A stretch of 64,000 nucleotides of DNA from Tritrichomonas musculus. Its lineage: Eukaryota; Parabasalia; Tritrichomonadida; Tritrichomonadidae. The DNA lies in assembly GCA_039105265.1 (NCBI GenBank), contig JAPFFF010000016.1:1674001-1738000 (forward strand). The letters run 5' to 3'. The position numbers and the translations under genes were made by a program. Under the pieces are notes generated by a model. It had not been told where the DNA came from and did no database searches. It saw only the letters and a program-made list of their open reading frames with translations. Below, piece by piece: positions 42,124-50,577 of the stretch (the stretch's first letter is position 1; the number at the start of each line of letters is the position of its first letter).

Positions 42124-42699
42124 ATGACATATTTTGTGCCAATACAATGTACTTTTAGACTTAGTCGAGCTTTTGATTCAAAAGAGATGAAGAAACATTT
42201 TAATTTTTTATTTCAAGATCCAAAAACATATGGTGAATGGAACATGAAAGGAGTCATTCTTGAACCAAAATATATGTATGAACCTCTACCTTTCAATTGT
42301 GTTGAGAATTTTTGTCTAGCATTTGGTGAACATTTAGGTAAAATCAGAAGAATATGGCCAAATTGTAAAGGATATTTAATAGGTAAATTAGGTGATATGC
42401 AAAATGGGCATTTTGTTCCACTCGAAGGAAATCATAGTTTTCAGAAAATATCAATACCAAGGGGTGGAATAAATTCGAAACCATATAATGCCTTAATAAG
42501 AAAAGTCAGAAAAGGAAGTAAAAATCCAATAAAAGAATGGAATGAGACATCAAAAAGATATAATAAATATGATGAAGAGAGAGAAGAAGAGCATCGAAAA
42601 TGGAGAGAAGAAGAAGAACAACAGAAACAACGTGATTTTGATGCAACAATGGAAGTAAATGATGGAGTTGCAGATTATGAAACTCCATTTTATGATTAA
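42124..42699 (+). CDS. Hypothetical Maverick protein, 191 aa
   Basis: Not recognised. The first 135 residues look globular (FNFLFQDPKTYGEWNMKGV, then GKLGDMQNGHFVPL). A long, highly charged helix follows (about 143-172, rich in E, R, K and Q), probably a coiled coil, and then an acidic tail. It ends 87 bp from the convergent stop of the protease gene. Confidence 0.55.
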   Translation: MTYFVPIQCTFRLSRAFDSKEMKKHFNFLFQDPKTYGEWNMKGVILEPKYMYEPLPFNCVENFCLAFGEHLGKIRRIWPNCKGYLIGKLGDMQNGHFVPLEGNHSFQKISIPRGGINSKPYNALIRKVRKGSKNPIKEWNETSKRYNKYDEEREEEHRKWREEEEQQKQRDFDATMEVNDGVADYETPFYD

Positions 42700-42786
42700 A
42701 TATTTTTATTTTGCCTTATCTTTTTTTTTGTCATCTTTTTTAGGAAACTCAGTATATTTGAATCCATTAACGAGTAGAGATGTTTT

Positions 42787-45771
42787 TCATTCTTCTTTGA
42801 TACGTATTCGAATTTCTGGTATATTCTTTTCAGTCCATGTCATTTCACCTTCATGAAGAAGATTCCTCATTACTTCCATTACAAATACTCCGCAATCATG
42901 CCAATTCTTTTGTGAAGGACCAGGGAAGTATTTAATTTTTAGTTTCTTTTTTAAATTTTGAGCAAAAATGAATTTCTTAATATCAAGAAAGACTTCAGGA
43001 TAATCATAATATGGAGTGGAATCAAAGAATTCAATAATACCTTTCTTATAACGAATAACAAATAAAATCCAATGTTCCAAGTTATGATAAATTGGCCAGA
43101 GAACCATATCAAACTCAGATATTTTCAAATCCATATTGTCATGTGAAAGACTTGTGATGATGTCATCTTTTTTCATTCCTTTGAAATAAAAACGAGATTG
43201 TGGATGAATACCACAAATGAAGTCCATAATTCCTGGAGACAAAATCTTGACTTTTCCAATTTGTTTCACTTTCTTTCCATAACTTTTAAGGAGACTCGTA
43301 TATCGTTCCATTACTTCTTGATCAATGTAATTGTGCATATTAAGCGGTTGTAATCCGGTACTGTCTATTGTATGAAATTGAGATTCGACTATCTCACCGT
43401 TTGGCAATTTTTTATATGCATTTTCAGGATGTTTTGCTTTGGGAAATGGATTCTTTAAATCGTCTTTATAAAAATCGGAAAGTTTATGAGCTGACGTAGG
43501 AATTGCTGTTGAATCATTATTTGCAGCCAAAGGATTAATATCAGGAAACATTTCTTTTTGAACATCATAAGGAACTGGTGATTGAGATTGCGATGTTGAT
43601 GATAGGGGTGATATTTGTGGAGTTTGTGATTTTTTAGGAGAAGGAACATAGTATTTCATTAATTTATCAAGCATTTGTTTCCTAAATTTGGGAATATCTG
43701 ATTGACTAAATTCAACAGGATCATCAAGTATGATGTTTCGAGCATGATAAGCAACGAAAACTCCATCATCATATTTATTATCTTGATATGGACCTTCATA
43801 ATATACTTTCCATGGAGAATCTGCTCCTAAAGTTTTTAGAATATTATGTATTTTATTTTCAACTTTCTGGTATGTTGATTTTAATGAATTATATATTACG
43901 ATTGTTTCATATGCCAAATCAATTTGAATTAAAATCCAATTATTTTCAACCACCATGGGAAAGAGAATAAATGTGTAATCTCTTTTGAGATCTTTTATTT
44001 TTGCCAATCTTGGGTCAATTGATTTTAGATCCTTGAATAGTAATTTTGATTTTTTCGATAAAGAAGGATTAATAGAATTTAATTGTGTCAAAATTAAAAT
44101 ATTCTCTTTCCTTTTCATTTTTTGAGCTTCATTTTCTAAATGTTGAATATAAGAATTAACAGTATTATCGGTCAGCTTTTTGTTTTGTTTAAGGGAATTC
44201 ACATCTGAATCCGTAATTGTAATATTTTTATGTATTTGTGATTTTTGGGATGATTTTGGTGATTCAGATGGTGAGAGGGATGATAAAGTTGATGATAAAG
44301 GCATTGAGGATGGAAAAGATGATGATTCTGATAATTTTTGTGATGCCTTTGGTGATGTCTTTGGTGATGTCTTAGATGATGCCTTAGATGATTCAAGTAT
44401 TTCAACATCTGATGAATGTACTGGAGATGGTTTTTTGTCTTTTCGATGATATGGTTCCAATTCTTGTCGAATATACTCTCTCATTTGATTTAATTCTGTT
44501 TTTGAAAATGTATCTCTTGAAAGAAATTCTCTTGATTTATCAGAATCCATAAACATCATTGCTCTTGCCCAGAAACATACAAATACTCCACAATCATAAG
44601 GATTAGTTTGTCGAGGTTTATGAACCACAGTATGACCAAATGGCTTGTCATTATTTTTCAATCCAAGAATCTTTAAAATTTTATGAATAAATGGAATATC
44701 TTTTTTATGACTGTGAGATGTGAAAGAATCATATATAATAAAATCTCTATTTTGAAAATCAATTAACACTCCAAAATAATGATTACCGTTGCTAACTCCA
44801 ATTTTTTTATTATCATGAAGAATGATAGGAAGTAAAATATAATTGTAATATTTATTAATAGGTTCATTCTTTAATTGGGGACAATATTCTTGAAGTTTTG
44901 CTTTTGTTATTTTACCTTTCATTCTTCGAATATTTTCGTTAAAAATAGGAGTCAAAACAATCATATCTGAAAATCCACCATTTTGTCTTATTAATTGATT
45001 ATGTACATGTAAGAAATAACTTCCAACAACTTCGTCTTCAAGCCATGTTTTTGGTTCAAGAGAATTCATTGATTTATCATCAAGAATAATGTTTTTATGA
45101 AGAGGATATGGTATTTTTGATTTTTGAGATTTCTGAGAATTTTGATGTGATGGCATTGAATTTTGATGTGATGGCATTGAATTTTGTGAGGAAGATGATG
45201 ACTCAAAATCGTCTGAGTAGTAATTTTGAGATGATTTTTTAGATGATTGTTTGGAAGATTTTTGTGATGATTTTGAAGATGATTTAGGTGGAGGTGAGAG
45301 AGATCTTGGCGGAGGAAGTGAAAAATCATCGTCATCATATTGTGAACTTTTTGGTGATGATTTGGGTGATGATTTTGGTGAAGGTGGTTTTGGAGATGGA
45401 CCAATTGGATGAGAATAATAGGAAGGATATCTTGAATATGTCCTCACTAAATGAAAATAACCAGGAATAGCTCTCAATGTTTTTTTCAATGGAACATATT
45501 TAAATAATTCTAATCTATCATGTGCATCTTTTCGAATAACTAACAAAAATCCAGATAAATTTATATGATTATTTTTTAATATAAAAGCACATTCTAATAA
45601 TTTCTCATTAATCTTTGATGGAAACCAATTATATGGAAAATACATAATCATTTGATGTTGATCAAAAGCAATATATTCATCTAACTTTTTTTCTTGTAAT
45701 TCTTGAAGAATCTCATTTTTTAAAGGTGGTTTAAATTTTAGACTTCCACCAACGAACATAAATTTCGTCAT
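42787..45771 (-). CDS. Triple Ulp1-like (C48) cysteine protease
   Basis: A 994-aa protein with an N-terminal region (1-115), an S/P/K-rich linker and three C48-like domains (about 240-410, 525-720 and 795-985) joined by low-complexity serine/proline/lysine linkers. Domain 1 shows H331, D348, Q388 and C394 (PRQTNPYDCGVFVC). Domain 3 repeats the layout (LEHWILFVI, FFDSTP, PSQKNWHDCGVFV). Domain 2 is clearly related but more divergent. Maverick proteases of the Ulp1/adenovirus class are thought to mature capsid proteins; Ulp1 itself cleaves SUMO, so a host SUMO target is also possible. Three such domains in one chain is unusual. Confidence 0.9.
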   Translation of the reverse strand: MTKFMFVGGSLKFKPPLKNEILQELQEKKLDEYIAFDQHQMIMYFPYNWFPSKINEKLLECAFILKNNHINLSGFLLVIRKDAHDRLELFKYVPLKKTLRAIPGYFHLVRTYSRYPSYYSHPIGPSPKPPSPKSSPKSSPKSSQYDDDDFSLPPPRSLSPPPKSSSKSSQKSSKQSSKKSSQNYYSDDFESSSSSQNSMPSHQNSMPSHQNSQKSQKSKIPYPLHKNIILDDKSMNSLEPKTWLEDEVVGSYFLHVHNQLIRQNGGFSDMIVLTPIFNENIRRMKGKITKAKLQEYCPQLKNEPINKYYNYILLPIILHDNKKIGVSNGNHYFGVLIDFQNRDFIIYDSFTSHSHKKDIPFIHKILKILGLKNNDKPFGHTVVHKPRQTNPYDCGVFVCFWARAMMFMDSDKSREFLSRDTFSKTELNQMREYIRQELEPYHRKDKKPSPVHSSDVEILESSKASSKTSPKTSPKASQKLSESSSFPSSMPLSSTLSSLSPSESPKSSQKSQIHKNITITDSDVNSLKQNKKLTDNTVNSYIQHLENEAQKMKRKENILILTQLNSINPSLSKKSKLLFKDLKSIDPRLAKIKDLKRDYTFILFPMVVENNWILIQIDLAYETIVIYNSLKSTYQKVENKIHNILKTLGADSPWKVYYEGPYQDNKYDDGVFVAYHARNIILDDPVEFSQSDIPKFRKQMLDKLMKYYVPSPKKSQTPQISPLSSTSQSQSPVPYDVQKEMFPDINPLAANNDSTAIPTSAHKLSDFYKDDLKNPFPKAKHPENAYKKLPNGEIVESQFHTIDSTGLQPLNMHNYIDQEVMERYTSLLKSYGKKVKQIGKVKILSPGIMDFICGIHPQSRFYFKGMKKDDIITSLSHDNMDLKISEFDMVLWPIYHNLEHWILFVIRYKKGIIEFFDSTPYYDYPEVFLDIKKFIFAQNLKKKLKIKYFPGPSQKNWHDCGVFVMEVMRNLLHEGEMTWTEKNIPEIRIRIKEE

Positions 45772-45997
45772 TATTTTAATTATTTTTAAGAATTTTTTTT
45801 ATTAAAACTTTTTTAAATTTAGGCAAATAAAATTTAGGCAAATATGAAAGTTTTTTTTTTGAATACTTTACGATTGGCCGATCCATTGAAAAAAAAACAT
45901 GACATTGAAATTATTTCTGAGGAAAATTGAGAGGTTTTTAGAAAATGAAAATCTGTGAACTGAGAATCATTTTTTAAAAATGTCTAGCGCAACCCAA

Positions 45998-46026
45998 GTA
46001 CTTTTTATGTTTTTTCTAACATTCAG
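45998..46026 (+). other. Intron-like stretch ahead of the repeat-rich gene
   Basis: GTACTTTTTATG opens and TTCTAACATTCAG closes a 29-nt stretch. The end resembles the fused branch point and 3' splice site of T. vaginalis introns (ACTAACACAYAG-like), and the start is a weak match to their GTAYGT donor. It sits directly upstream of the open frame annotated next. Whether it is spliced cannot be told from sequence. Confidence 0.35.
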
Positions 46027-46059
46027 GGTTCTCATACAAAAGGTAAGAAAAGTGAAAAA

Positions 46060-46470
46060 GTGTCAAAGAAGACGGCAGCTCAAAATTTTCCGAATTTCAA
46101 TATCAATCAAGATTTTGTAAACATGATACAAAGACAGAATCAAAATGATACATCAAATACAAATGTTACAGCAAATACAAATGTTACAGCAAATACAAAT
46201 GTTACAGCAAATCAAATTGATACATCAAATCAAATTGATACATCAAATCAAATTAATACATCAAATCAAATTGATACATCAAATCAAATTAATACAGCAA
46301 ATACAACTCCCCTTACTGTTGAAGCTGCAATGGAAAATATCAAAAGAATGTCTCAAAGAACATCACAAAAAGTGACAGAAGAGAGTAGGAGATGGGGGAG
46401 CCAAGGGGTAGATACTTTGGCCTTGATTTTCGGGTCCGATTTTCAATACGAGGATACACCTGTCTTCTAG
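46060..46470 (+). CDS. Repeat-rich hypothetical protein
   Basis: The frame is open from before 46060; its first internal ATG is at 46123. The centre is a minisatellite of 18-bp units (about 46152-46300) encoding TANTNV and then TSNQID/TSNQIN blocks. The flanks are polar, and the C-terminal part (EAAMENIKRMSQRTSQK) is helical. Function unknown; low-complexity proteins of this kind may be virion linkers or tethers. The 5' end is uncertain because of the intron-like stretch just upstream. Confidence 0.45.
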   Translation: MSKKTAAQNFPNFNINQDFVNMIQRQNQNDTSNTNVTANTNVTANTNVTANQIDTSNQIDTSNQINTSNQIDTSNQINTANTTPLTVEAAMENIKRMSQRTSQKVTEESRRWGSQGVDTLALIFGSDFQYEDTPVF

Positions 46471-46663
46471 CATTCATTTTCAGAGTCATGTTTCAATACT
46501 TGGAGCCCAAACTTGGGAAATGTTGAAATTTCAAAAAAGTACCCAAAAATGGATGTTTTGAAGGGTTTGGAGGCAAAAATAATGACCAAATTCAGGCCCA
46601 TTTTGACGACTCAAGAGAATGCAAAAGAGCCGATTTTCATGAAAAATGGGTGAGGGGTAGATA
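46404..46663. repeat. 11-bp direct repeat around a GC-richer segment
   Basis: AGGGGTAGATA occurs at 46404-46414 and again at 46653-46663, each with an ATGGG-type motif a few bases before it. The enclosed 238 bp look unlike the rest of element B in composition. It may be a small insertion with duplicated flanks, but no inverted ends are visible. Nothing else is seen between 46471 and 46686. Confidence 0.4.
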
Positions 46664-46686
46664 TCAATCTTTTTACAAGGGATAAT

Positions 46687-47028
46687 TTAATAAATTAGTT
46701 TTAGAAAAACCTTGAAATTGTCTGGTTTAATTTCGTTTCCAAGGCTATCGGTAAACCAAATTCGGAAGTCCCTCTTTGTACCTATATACGAATACTTGCG
46801 ATTATCATCATTTGGCATCACGTTAGCATACCAGACCAAGCTGTCACAATATTTGTCTCGTTGAATGAATGTTGCATGTACTTCCGTCTCACCATCAAGG
46901 TATCCGTTACATGTAGCTCTGCAGTATTGGAATACAACATATCGTGGGTTCTTTGAGTAGACAAATTCGATGGGGAATTGATTCTCATATGATTCAGTTA
47001 TGAAATATGTTTTAACAATTGGATCCAT
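46687..47028 (-). CDS. Conserved Maverick protein (113 aa), copy in B
   Basis: Homologous along its length to the 116-aa protein at 61260 in element C. Shared blocks include FVYSKNPRYVVFQYC against FVYSRNKKYIVVQYC and F-R-I-W-F-T-D-S-L-G-N against Y-H-L-W-F-T-D-M-K-G-N, and both end in L-I-Y. Beta-rich, with no membrane segment. In both elements it follows the capsid gene in the same direction, so a small virion or assembly protein is likely, by position only. The leader CTTTATTTTTGC lies just before the start. Confidence 0.75.
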   Translation of the reverse strand: MDPIVKTYFITESYENQFPIEFVYSKNPRYVVFQYCRATCNGYLDGETEVHATFIQRDKYCDSLVWYANVMPNDDNRKYSYIGTKRDFRIWFTDSLGNEIKPDNFKVFLKLIY

Positions 47029-47038
47029 TTGATTTCAT

Positions 47039-47050
47039 GCAAAAATAAAG
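47039..47050 (-). promoter_or_regulatory. CTTTATTTTTGC leader motif
   Basis: On the minus strand CTTTATTTTTGC is followed by ATGAAATCAA and then the ATG at 47028. The same 12-mer lies before the integrase ATG at 60194. Confidence 0.6.
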
Positions 47051-47070
47051 CCATCTACATATTCTTTCAT

Positions 47071-48777
47071 TTAGTAGTATCCATCAGGTGTTCCATTTGC
47101 AAAGTATTTAACGGAACCTCTTGCCCATGTGAAGTATGTGTCTGTGCAGATCCACATTTCGGCCGGGGGAGGGTGTACGTTTGGATTGTTAACATCAAAG
47201 TTATAATATGTATCGTTTGCACCTCTATACAAAGGTTGACCTTTGAATTTGATTGTAACCGTGTTTCCACCAGTATCAACACCATCGAATACATATCCAG
47301 AATTAGTACGTTCAAGCTGGAAGTTGATACAAAAGCTGGTGGCATCAGAGATGGTATTCTTATAACGTGTTCCGTCAGGTGCATTCAAAGACATTGTCCA
47401 AGAATCTTCAAGTTCATGGGATGGTCTGAGAGAGCCATCTAATTCATTACTTATTAATTGATATTGATAGAAACGTGGACCAATAGTTGAATCAAATTCT
47501 GTATCTGGATACTTAACATTGTTGATGGTGAGCTGTACATTCTGGTACATAATATTATCGAAACATGTTATTTCATTAGTTCTTTTTGGAAACATGACTG
47601 TGATGTTGGTAGCATTTGAAAGAGCAATTGATTTAGAAACATCTAGACCTGCATCTGTTGCAAGACCTTGGAAACCTTCACGTACAAGTTGCTGAGATGG
47701 AATTAGAAGAGGTGTGTTGAGTTCACGAATGAGTCCATTGAGGCAATCAGGTTTGACACCAAATCCGGCAAGATCTGATTTCATGGTTACAATGGTTCCA
47801 CCACGACAGTTAAGAATTACTTCTTCAGTCTTGTATGCAATGACTTTAGTGGAATCACCAAGGACTGGAAGTGTTTGGAATCCATTATTTTGCAAATCAT
47901 TTGAACCATCTTGAGGAGCATCTGCAAGCTTGTATTCAGTTACAATTGTTGCTGGAGAACCAATTTGAGAGAACTTGTTTGAGATTGTCATGTTGGCTGG
48001 AACGTCTTGCTCTATGGTAGAACAGTTAAGGAGTTCTTCAATTTCTTTAACAACAGATGGTTGGACTTGATGCCAAACTAATGCTTCTGTTGATGATTTA
48101 ATTTCTTCTTCAATCTCTCCACAAATGGAGTTTGGATAGAGTTGCCAAGCTTGGAATGCAAGCTGATCTGTAAAGTAAATGGATGCTTCAAATGTGACTT
48201 TATGAGGTTTACCGTCTGCAAGTAATGTAAGTGGAACGTAAACACCACATACTGAAGGGCTCATGCGAGATGTATTCTCCCACAAAGAATACCTGTGTTT
48301 GGCAGGCTCTTTGGCATCAATTGGTTTGATAGAATTGTATGCAAATGATTCACGAATGAGTTCATCTTGCTGATATTCTTTAAGCATAACGTTATCAATC
48401 CATAAGCGAGCATCTGAAAAGAGTTCTACAGCATGTTTGAAACCAATGAATATACGATTTAAGTTTGCTGTATCATCATCTAAATGCAATTCTTTGTTGA
48501 GTTGGACTACAAGATCAAGCTTTGCTGTAACGAAATTCTTTTCCATTTGTGAGATGGTATGACCTTGATGTGTCCATTTGATTTTAGTTTTGGTTCCAAT
48601 TGGCATGGGAGCATCTTTATCATCAACATCTTCTGTAAACCATCCAAATGTATGATCTCCACCATTGTGAGCAATGAGATTTCGAAGTTTTGATTGGAAG
48701 AATTTTAGGACATCACCTTCATCATTACCGGTGTTCTTGAGTTGAGCGTTCTGATATGTCATTCTTTGAGCTTGCAT
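47071..48777 (-). CDS. Major capsid protein, element B
   Basis: A 568-aa homologue of the 692-aa capsid-like protein of element C. Shared blocks include the SLWEN motif, Y-Q-Q-D/N-E near residue 133, NATNITVMFPK, YKNTISDATSF, NDTYYN and, near the end, W-I-C-T-D-T-Y-F. Maverick major capsid proteins have a double jelly-roll fold and form an icosahedral shell; that fold is inferred here from family and length. A divergent promoter of 56 bp separates it from the small basic protein gene. Confidence 0.8.
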   Translation of the reverse strand: MQAQRMTYQNAQLKNTGNDEGDVLKFFQSKLRNLIAHNGGDHTFGWFTEDVDDKDAPMPIGTKTKIKWTHQGHTISQMEKNFVTAKLDLVVQLNKELHLDDDTANLNRIFIGFKHAVELFSDARLWIDNVMLKEYQQDELIRESFAYNSIKPIDAKEPAKHRYSLWENTSRMSPSVCGVYVPLTLLADGKPHKVTFEASIYFTDQLAFQAWQLYPNSICGEIEEEIKSSTEALVWHQVQPSVVKEIEELLNCSTIEQDVPANMTISNKFSQIGSPATIVTEYKLADAPQDGSNDLQNNGFQTLPVLGDSTKVIAYKTEEVILNCRGGTIVTMKSDLAGFGVKPDCLNGLIRELNTPLLIPSQQLVREGFQGLATDAGLDVSKSIALSNATNITVMFPKRTNEITCFDNIMYQNVQLTINNVKYPDTEFDSTIGPRFYQYQLISNELDGSLRPSHELEDSWTMSLNAPDGTRYKNTISDATSFCINFQLERTNSGYVFDGVDTGGNTVTIKFKGQPLYRGANDTYYNFDVNNPNVHPPPAEMWICTDTYFTWARGSVKYFANGTPDGYY

Positions 48778-48833
48778 TAAAAAAGATTCGTGTGAAGTTA
48801 CATTTTTGAGATTTTAATACAAACCCAAAGAAA

Positions 48834-49181
48834 ATGGCATTCGGGACCTGGTTTAAGAACTTGCTGGTGAAAGGGAAGAATTTCATAAAGAAAGCATCTC
48901 CATACATTCGTAAGGGAATTGAAATAGCACGAAAAGTTGGACCTATGTTTGGTGATACAGTTGGTGGAATCGTTAATAGTATTGCTAATGGAGCTGATTA
49001 CTTACTCAATAAAGTTGCTCCAATTCCACCTAAAACAAACCCAATCAGACCAAAACCTTTACCAATAGATTTCACAAATTTCGATTCAATAATTAAAGAT
49101 GATTCAAACAATAAGGTGGAAATGATTCAAAGACCAATTCTTGGTGGGAATAAAGGTAGACTAACTCCAATCTTGAAGTGA
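48834..49181 (+). CDS. Small basic amphipathic protein, copy in B
   Basis: 115 aa, lysine-rich and glycine-containing. The first 65 residues (WFKNLLVKGKNFIKKA, then a long amphipathic stretch) match the 84-aa protein at 57753 in element C. A proline-rich segment (IPPKTNPIRPKPLP) and a tail follow. Its size, charge, amphipathic helices and place next to the capsid gene recall adenovirus protein VI or X precursors, which line the shell and lyse membranes or condense DNA. The likeness is one of type, not of clear sequence identity. Confidence 0.65.
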   Translation: MAFGTWFKNLLVKGKNFIKKASPYIRKGIEIARKVGPMFGDTVGGIVNSIANGADYLLNKVAPIPPKTNPIRPKPLPIDFTNFDSIIKDDSNNKVEMIQRPILGGNKGRLTPILK

Positions 49182-49214
49182 TTTAAATGAGTCCATTGAT
49201 GATTTAATGTGATT

Positions 49215-49225
49215 GTTTATTTTTG
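49215..49225 (+). promoter_or_regulatory. GTTTATTTTTG leader motif
   Basis: It is followed by TGCGACATCAA and the ATG at 49237, close to the leaders at 47028 and 60194. This supports 49237 as the true start. Confidence 0.55.
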
Positions 49226-49236
49226 TGCGACATCAA

Positions 49237-49590
49237 ATGGAAGTAAAAGTGATTGGACCCATTAAAGAATATTTGAAAACATTTAATACTCCAGATGAAT
49301 TCAACCTGTGGTATGCTAAAAATAAAGACGAGATTGATAAGATTACGACTCATAAACTTAATAAGATGTATTACATTGAGGGATATTGTATTACCAAAAT
49401 CAAAGGTGTACTTTGTCTAAAGAAAGCTGTCAAGAAACAGGTAGATGATTCACAAAATGATCCGCAAATTGATCGTGAAAATGAGTCTGCAATCTTGGAT
49501 ATACAGAATGAAATAGAGCAACTCAAAAGTGATATTCTTGCAATCAAGACAGCTATCAACGACATTGTTAAAGCAATTAATGGTGAATGA
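49237..49590 (+). CDS. Conserved coiled-coil Maverick protein, copy in B
   Basis: 117 aa from the ATG at 49237 (MEVKVIGPIKEYLK). The N-terminal half matches the 158-aa protein at 57240: FNLWYAKNKDEIDKITTHKL against FNLFYQKNIEQMKSQTTNYL, then LNKMYYI/LNKIYKI, ITK and LKK. The C-terminal half is a coiled coil (NEIEQLKSDILAIKTAINDI). It looks like a small nucleic-acid- or protein-binding domain with an oligomerisation helix. In both elements it follows the small basic protein gene. Confidence 0.7.
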   Translation: MEVKVIGPIKEYLKTFNTPDEFNLWYAKNKDEIDKITTHKLNKMYYIEGYCITKIKGVLCLKKAVKKQVDDSQNDPQIDRENESAILDIQNEIEQLKSDILAIKTAINDIVKAINGE

Positions 49591-49721
49591 TATTCTTAAA
49601 ACCTTTTTGCAAATATTTTTGAATTCATTTTCATTAGAATTTTAGGTCCACCCTATTTTGGGCACACCCATTTTTGAGACTTTTGCAAGCCTATGTTTGC
49701 ATCCATTTTAATTAACTGTAA

Positions 49722-50543
49722 ATGTATAATCAAAGCTTTACGACTTCGTTTGGGAATCAAGACTCATTCAGCTACGTTCATGATATGGTCAGAGATTGCT
49801 TGAGAAGAAATAAAGGGCAAGTCACGAATGCATTAATCAGAAAGATTCACAAAGACATCAATATTTACTATAATTCTGTGAATATATTCGTTGGCAAACA
49901 AGGTTCCGGAAAGACGTTATCAGCAATTGAAGAAATCATTAAAATAGCGTCAATTCCAAATGCAGCACATCTTCTCATATATGTATCCAAAACAGGTGAA
50001 CAGAAAGATGTTACATTTGAGTCATTAAGGGAACTCATTGAAATACCAATAGCATATGTTTCCCAAGAGAATGCAGAAGAATATGTTAATGCATTATTGA
50101 ATTATAAGCAACTATATTACACAATAAGGAAGGAACATTTAGAGAATCAAATCATTGATGAGCAACGAATTGAGATATTCAAAGCATTGAAAGTTAATGA
50201 TTTTCGTGCACCAATGTTGCATACCTTGATACTATTTGATGATATTGCTAATAACAAATTACTTGCAAATGAGAAATCATATTTCAACAATCTGATGACT
50301 ACATGTCGACATAATCATATATCATTCTTCTTGAATGTCCAGTTCTGGAAATCGCTATCAACAACCATTAAATCAAATGTCTCTACTGTATTCGTATTTG
50401 GAACTTATTCAAAAGAGCAGTTGAGATACATTACTCATCAGATTACTATGGACTTATCATTTGATGAATTGTATGAGCGATACAAAAATATGAATAAACA
50501 TCATAAGATCATAATCGATTGCAATAATGGAAATGTAATATAG
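49722..50543 (+). CDS. A32-type genome packaging ATPase
   Basis: 273 aa. The Walker A motif is GKQGSGKT (about 58-65) and the Walker B motif LILFDD (about 169-174). A following CRHNHISFFLNVQ fits the sensor region of FtsK/HerA-type packaging ATPases, which pump genomes into capsids in Mavericks and large DNA viruses. Its length is usual for the family. It runs with the two preceding small genes and converges on the EF-hand-like gene (34 bp between stops). The 131-bp upstream gap holds a pyrimidine-rich stretch but no clear leader motif. Confidence 0.88.
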   Translation: MYNQSFTTSFGNQDSFSYVHDMVRDCLRRNKGQVTNALIRKIHKDINIYYNSVNIFVGKQGSGKTLSAIEEIIKIASIPNAAHLLIYVSKTGEQKDVTFESLRELIEIPIAYVSQENAEEYVNALLNYKQLYYTIRKEHLENQIIDEQRIEIFKALKVNDFRAPMLHTLILFDDIANNKLLANEKSYFNNLMTTCRHNHISFFLNVQFWKSLSTTIKSNVSTVFVFGTYSKEQLRYITHQITMDLSFDELYERYKNMNKHHKIIIDCNNGNVI

Positions 50544-50577
50544 AATATGTTCTGAAACGATTCACAAAGTATTATTT

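Noticed and set aside
1-46470. A and B as halves of one Maverick split by the tandem array
   Set aside because: The candidate ends of A (6237) and B (41166) both face the array, and word composition and leaders differ, so two elements fit better.
46404-46663. Boundary between two separate Mavericks inside B
   Set aside because: No AGTAGT terminus or hairpin is seen there, and protease and capsid genes together make one plausible element.
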